Shown one piece after another: positions 52,714-55,290 of a DNA stretch of 55,290 bases. The notes beneath the pieces are model-generated. The model did no database searches and was not told the DNA's origin. It saw only the letters and a program-made list of their open reading frames with translations. The stretch spans positions 1-55,290 of the forward strand of contig JBGZEX010000057.1 of NCBI GenBank assembly GCA_041846495.1, read 5' to 3'. The first letter of the stretch is position 1. Each line of letters begins with the position of its first letter. Source of the DNA: JBGZEX01 sp041846495. GTDB lineage: Bacteria > Bacteroidota > Bacteroidia > Bacteroidales > Marinifilaceae. The position numbers and the translations under genes are program-made.

Positions 52714-54756
52714 ATGAAAAAAAGCTTGTTTATTTTAGCGGTTGCCTTATCGGGACTTTTGAGTTTTAGTGTAAAGGGACAACAACCGATTCAATGGTCT
52801 TCTTCCGTTAAGGCTCTCGGGGAAGGACAATATGAAATCGAACTTAAAGCTCGGATTTCTTCGGGATATCATTTATATTCCATTTATACTCCGGAAGGAG
52901 GTCCTAAAGCCGCAACGCTTTCCATCGAAAAAGCGGGAGAAGGAATAGAGCTTATCGGAGAGCCTCGGGAAGGACAGCCGATGAAAGAATACGATGAGAT
53001 TTTCAAGGTGGACGTATTTTTCTTCGAGAAAGATTATAAGGTCGTTCAAAAATTCAAGATTACGGATGCTTCGATAAAATCCGTGAATGCCAATATGGAT
53101 TATCAACTGTGCCGGGAAGGCGAATGCATGAATCTCGAACAGGATTTTTCCCTTGAGATTTCCGGTACGGAAAAACTTGCTGCCGGAAATGCGGAAAAGG
53201 ATAATATTGCTGAAAAAGACAAGATAAAAAGGACGAAGACCGGTCCTTACGGACAGGAAGACGATTCTCTTTGGACATTTTTTTGGTTGGCCTTTATAGG
53301 CGGTTTGGCTGCCGTGGTCATGCCTTGCGTTTTCCCGATGATTCCGATGACCGTTTCGTTTTTCATGCATGGCGACACCAATAAAGCCAAGGCTCGTTCC
53401 AAGGCTTTGTTTTTCGCTTTTTCCATCGTAGCCATTTACACTTTGTTGGGACTTTTCATATCCGTCGTGCTCGGTCCCGATTTTATCAACTGGTTGAGTA
53501 CGAATTGGATACCCAATATATTGTTCTTTATCATATTTATGCTGTTCGCCGCTTCGTTTTTCGGGGCTTTCGAAATCGTTTTACCTTCGTGGTTAGTGGC
53601 TAAATCGGATAAACAGGCGGATAGAGGAGGGTATATAGGGGCCTTCTTTATGGCTTTCACCCTCGTGTTGGTGTCGTTTTCATGTACGGCTCCCATAGTA
53701 GGCACCGTATTGGTGGAAGCGGCCAGGGGTTCCATTCTCCGTCCCATTATCGGGATGTTGGGATTCTCCGTGGCGGTAGCCCTGCCTTTCGGATTTTTCG
53801 CTTTCTTCCCTTCGAAGTTGAGCAATCTTCCGAAATCCGGCGGATGGCTGAATGCCGTGAAAGTAGTATTGGGTTTTATCGAAGTCGCTTTAGGCTTTAA
53901 ATTTTTAATGGTTATCGATCAGACTTATCATTGGGGATTATTGGACAGGGAGATTTATATAGCCATATGGATTGCCGTATTCGGTCTCCAGGCGCTTTAT
54001 CTTATGGGGAAATTGCGCTTTAAACACGATAGCGAACTCACCCATATCGGCATTCCCCGTCTCATATTCTTGATTATAACCCTTACGTTTGTGATTTATC
54101 TTATTCCCGGTATGTTCGGAGCTCCTTTGAAAGCTCTTGCGGGTTATCTTCCGCCCCAGGAATCCATCGATTTCGATATCAACCGTATCGTAAGGGATAA
54201 TGCCAAAGAAATCATGCGCAGCGGAGTTTCTACTCAGGTTAAGAAATTACCCGATGAAAAGATAAAATATGCGGATTTTCTGCATATGCCTCACGGTCTC
54301 GACGGATATTTCGATTACGAGCAGGGATTGGCAGCCGCACAAAAGCTCGACAGACCGCTTTTCATCGATTTTACGGGTAAAGGATGTGTGAATTGCCGGG
54401 AGATGGAACAAAGCGTATGGATAGATCCCCGGGTAATGGAGATATTGAAGAATGAATACGTAATCGTAGCCCTGACCGTAGACGATAAGACAAAACTTCC
54501 CGAAGAAGAATGGTATGTTTCGGAATATGACGGGAAGAAGAAAAAGACCTTGGGTAAGAAAAATGCCGATTTCCAAATCAGCAAATTCGATTCCAATTCC
54601 CAGCCGAATTATATATTGCTCGACAGCCGCGGCGGAAACGACAAAGATTTGCGTCCCCATATATTGGCTCCGGCAAGAGGACATAATTTGGATATAGACG
54701 CCTTTGTGGAGTTTCTTAAGGCAGGAGTGAAAGAATATAAGGCCCGTAAACGTTGA
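52714..54756 (+). CDS. dsbD: Protein-disulfide reductase DsbD family protein
   Basis: A 680-residue inner-membrane electron carrier that passes thiol reducing power from cytoplasm to periplasm. After a signal peptide (LLSFSVKG) comes the N-terminal DsbD-alpha domain with C...C in YQLCREGECMN. The central CcdA-like membrane domain (about 190-475) carries its cysteines in VMPCVFPMIPMTV and VSFSCTAPIVG, and the C-terminal thioredoxin domain has C558-x-x-C561 (GKGCVNCREME). It reduces cytochrome maturation or disulfide isomerase partners. A strong terminator follows. Confidence 0.95.
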   Translation: MKKSLFILAVALSGLLSFSVKGQQPIQWSSSVKALGEGQYEIELKARISSGYHLYSIYTPEGGPKAATLSIEKAGEGIELIGEPREGQPMKEYDEIFKVDVFFFEKDYKVVQKFKITDASIKSVNANMDYQLCREGECMNLEQDFSLEISGTEKLAAGNAEKDNIAEKDKIKRTKTGPYGQEDDSLWTFFWLAFIGGLAAVVMPCVFPMIPMTVSFFMHGDTNKAKARSKALFFAFSIVAIYTLLGLFISVVLGPDFINWLSTNWIPNILFFIIFMLFAASFFGAFEIVLPSWLVAKSDKQADRGGYIGAFFMAFTLVLVSFSCTAPIVGTVLVEAARGSILRPIIGMLGFSVAVALPFGFFAFFPSKLSNLPKSGGWLNAVKVVLGFIEVALGFKFLMVIDQTYHWGLLDREIYIAIWIAVFGLQALYLMGKLRFKHDSELTHIGIPRLIFLIITLTFVIYLIPGMFGAPLKALAGYLPPQESIDFDINRIVRDNAKEIMRSGVSTQVKKLPDEKIKYADFLHMPHGLDGYFDYEQGLAAAQKLDRPLFIDFTGKGCVNCREMEQSVWIDPRVMEILKNEYVIVALTVDDKTKLPEEEWYVSEYDGKKKKTLGKKNADFQISKFDSNSQPNYILLDSRGGNDKDLRPHILAPARGHNLDIDAFVEFLKAGVKEYKARKR

Positions 54757-54772
54757 ACGCTTTTATCGATAT

Positions 54773-54816
54773 ATTGTCCCCGAAATCGCACGCTTCGATT
54801 CGGGGACAATTTTTTT
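54773..54816 (+). terminator. Intrinsic terminator after dsbD
   Basis: ATTGTCCCCGAA-A-TCG pairs with CGATTCGGGGACAAT (one bulge), followed by a run of seven T at 54810-54816: a textbook Rho-independent terminator. Confidence 0.9.
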
Positions 54817-54866
54817 AAGGGGATTCCTTTGCATACCGGATTTTATGGATTGCGGATAAAATTATT

Positions 54867-54874
54867 TATCTTTG
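54867..54874 (+). promoter_or_regulatory. -7 promoter element of ychF
   Basis: TATCTTTG, a TAnnTTTG match, 43 nt before the ychF ATG. Confidence 0.45.
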
Positions 54875-54917
54875 CAGGCCGGGAAACCGGGAGGTTTTTA
54901 TTTTTTTAATAATTGAT

Positions 54918-55290
54918 ATGGGACTTCAATGCGGTATTGTGGGACTGCCCAATGTAGGCAAATCCACGCTTTTTAATTGTTTGAGTAATGCGAAAGCGCA
55001 ATCGGCGAATTTTCCTTTCTGCACGATAGAGCCTAATTTGGGGGTGATTACCGTTCCCGATCCCCGTTTGAATAAATTGGTCGAACTCGTACGGCCCAAG
55101 TCGGTGGTTCCGGCCGTCGTGGAGATATTGGACATCGCCGGTTTGGTCAAAGGAGCCAGCAAAGGCGAAGGCTTGGGCAATAAATTCCTTTCCAATATCC
55201 GGGAGACCGATGCCATCATCCATTTGTTGCGTTGTTTCGACGATGCGAACGTAACCCATGTGGAAGGAGGAGTCGATCCCGTAAGAGATA
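54918..55290 (+). CDS. ychF: Redox-regulated/ribosome-binding ATPase YchF (partial, 3' end outside window)
   Basis: The first 124 codons of an Obg-family ATPase. The start MGLQCGIVGLPNVGKSTLFN holds the P-loop; switch II reads ILDIAGLVKGASKGEGLGNK and is followed by FLSNIRETDAIIHLLRCFDD, all diagnostic of YchF/OLA1. The family binds ribosomes and prefers ATP to GTP; the NxxE specificity motif lies beyond the window. Confidence 0.97.
   Translation, partial: MGLQCGIVGLPNVGKSTLFNCLSNAKAQSANFPFCTIEPNLGVITVPDPRLNKLVELVRPKSVVPAVVEILDIAGLVKGASKGEGLGNKFLSNIRETDAIIHLLRCFDDANVTHVEGGVDPVRD

Overview
The window looks like chromosomal DNA of a Bacteroidota member, almost certainly order Bacteroidales. 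The evidence is two SusC/SusD outer-membrane uptake loci, an ECF-sigma/FecR pair, many Sec lipoproteins, GldE next to SSB, a eukaryote-type GlgB with a GT3 glycogen synthase, and repeated TAnnTTTG (-7) promoter elements, some with TTTG about 19-20 nt upstream. Genus cannot be fixed from this sequence; the lineage around Odoribacter/Butyricimonas is only a guess.

Layout. (1) 1-7.6 kb, accessory: a perfect inverted repeat of at least 77 bp at the left edge with a partial gene, then on the minus strand a 2093-aa secreted SpvB/VCBS/RHS protein with a C-terminal toxin-like domain and an overlapping small lipoprotein (candidate immunity partner). (2) 7.6-15.4 kb, minus: a four-gene operon susC-susD-lipoprotein-alkaline phosphatase with 1-7 nt gaps, preceded by a long leader. 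(3) 15.7-16.6 kb, minus: flavodoxin and DUF2023. (4) 16.7-27.4 kb, minus: a five-gene glycogen operon in transcription order glgB, debranching enzyme, GT4 glycosyltransferase, GH57 enzyme, and a 1411-aa fusion of glycogen synthase (GT3) and glucan phosphorylase (GT35). A tRNA-Gly(CCC) lies upstream. (5) 28-36.7 kb: DUF975 membrane protein, a large surface metalloprotease-like protein, an enlarged ligA and clpC. (6) 36.8-48.5 kb, plus: ECF sigma, FecR, a FISUMP-domain lipoprotein, STN-type SusC, SusD, DUF4843 and PKD-like lipoproteins, and a phosphatase-superfamily protein that has lost several metal ligands. (7) 48.5-55.3 kb, housekeeping: gldE and ssb (minus), HU, a 29-aa basic ribosomal-type protein, RNase G, DsbD and the start of ychF.

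How the genes work together. Region 4 encodes synthesis, branching, trimming and phosphorolysis of glycogen with no ADP-glucose pyrophosphorylase, as expected for a UDP-glucose-using GT3 synthase. Region 2 is a TonB-dependent uptake operon without a local regulator; region 6 is a second one under cell-surface signalling (sigma/anti-sigma with an STN-domain SusC). Both end with an alkaline-phosphatase-superfamily protein: an apparently intact PhoA-type enzyme in region 2 and a degenerate PafA-like one in region 6. The most unusual items are the ligase with tandemly expanded helix-hairpin-helix units, the degenerate phosphatase homologue, the RHS toxin-like module beside a possible invertible or assembly-derived inverted repeat, the synthase-phosphorylase fusion, and the GH57 protein with Asn at the usual acid/base position.
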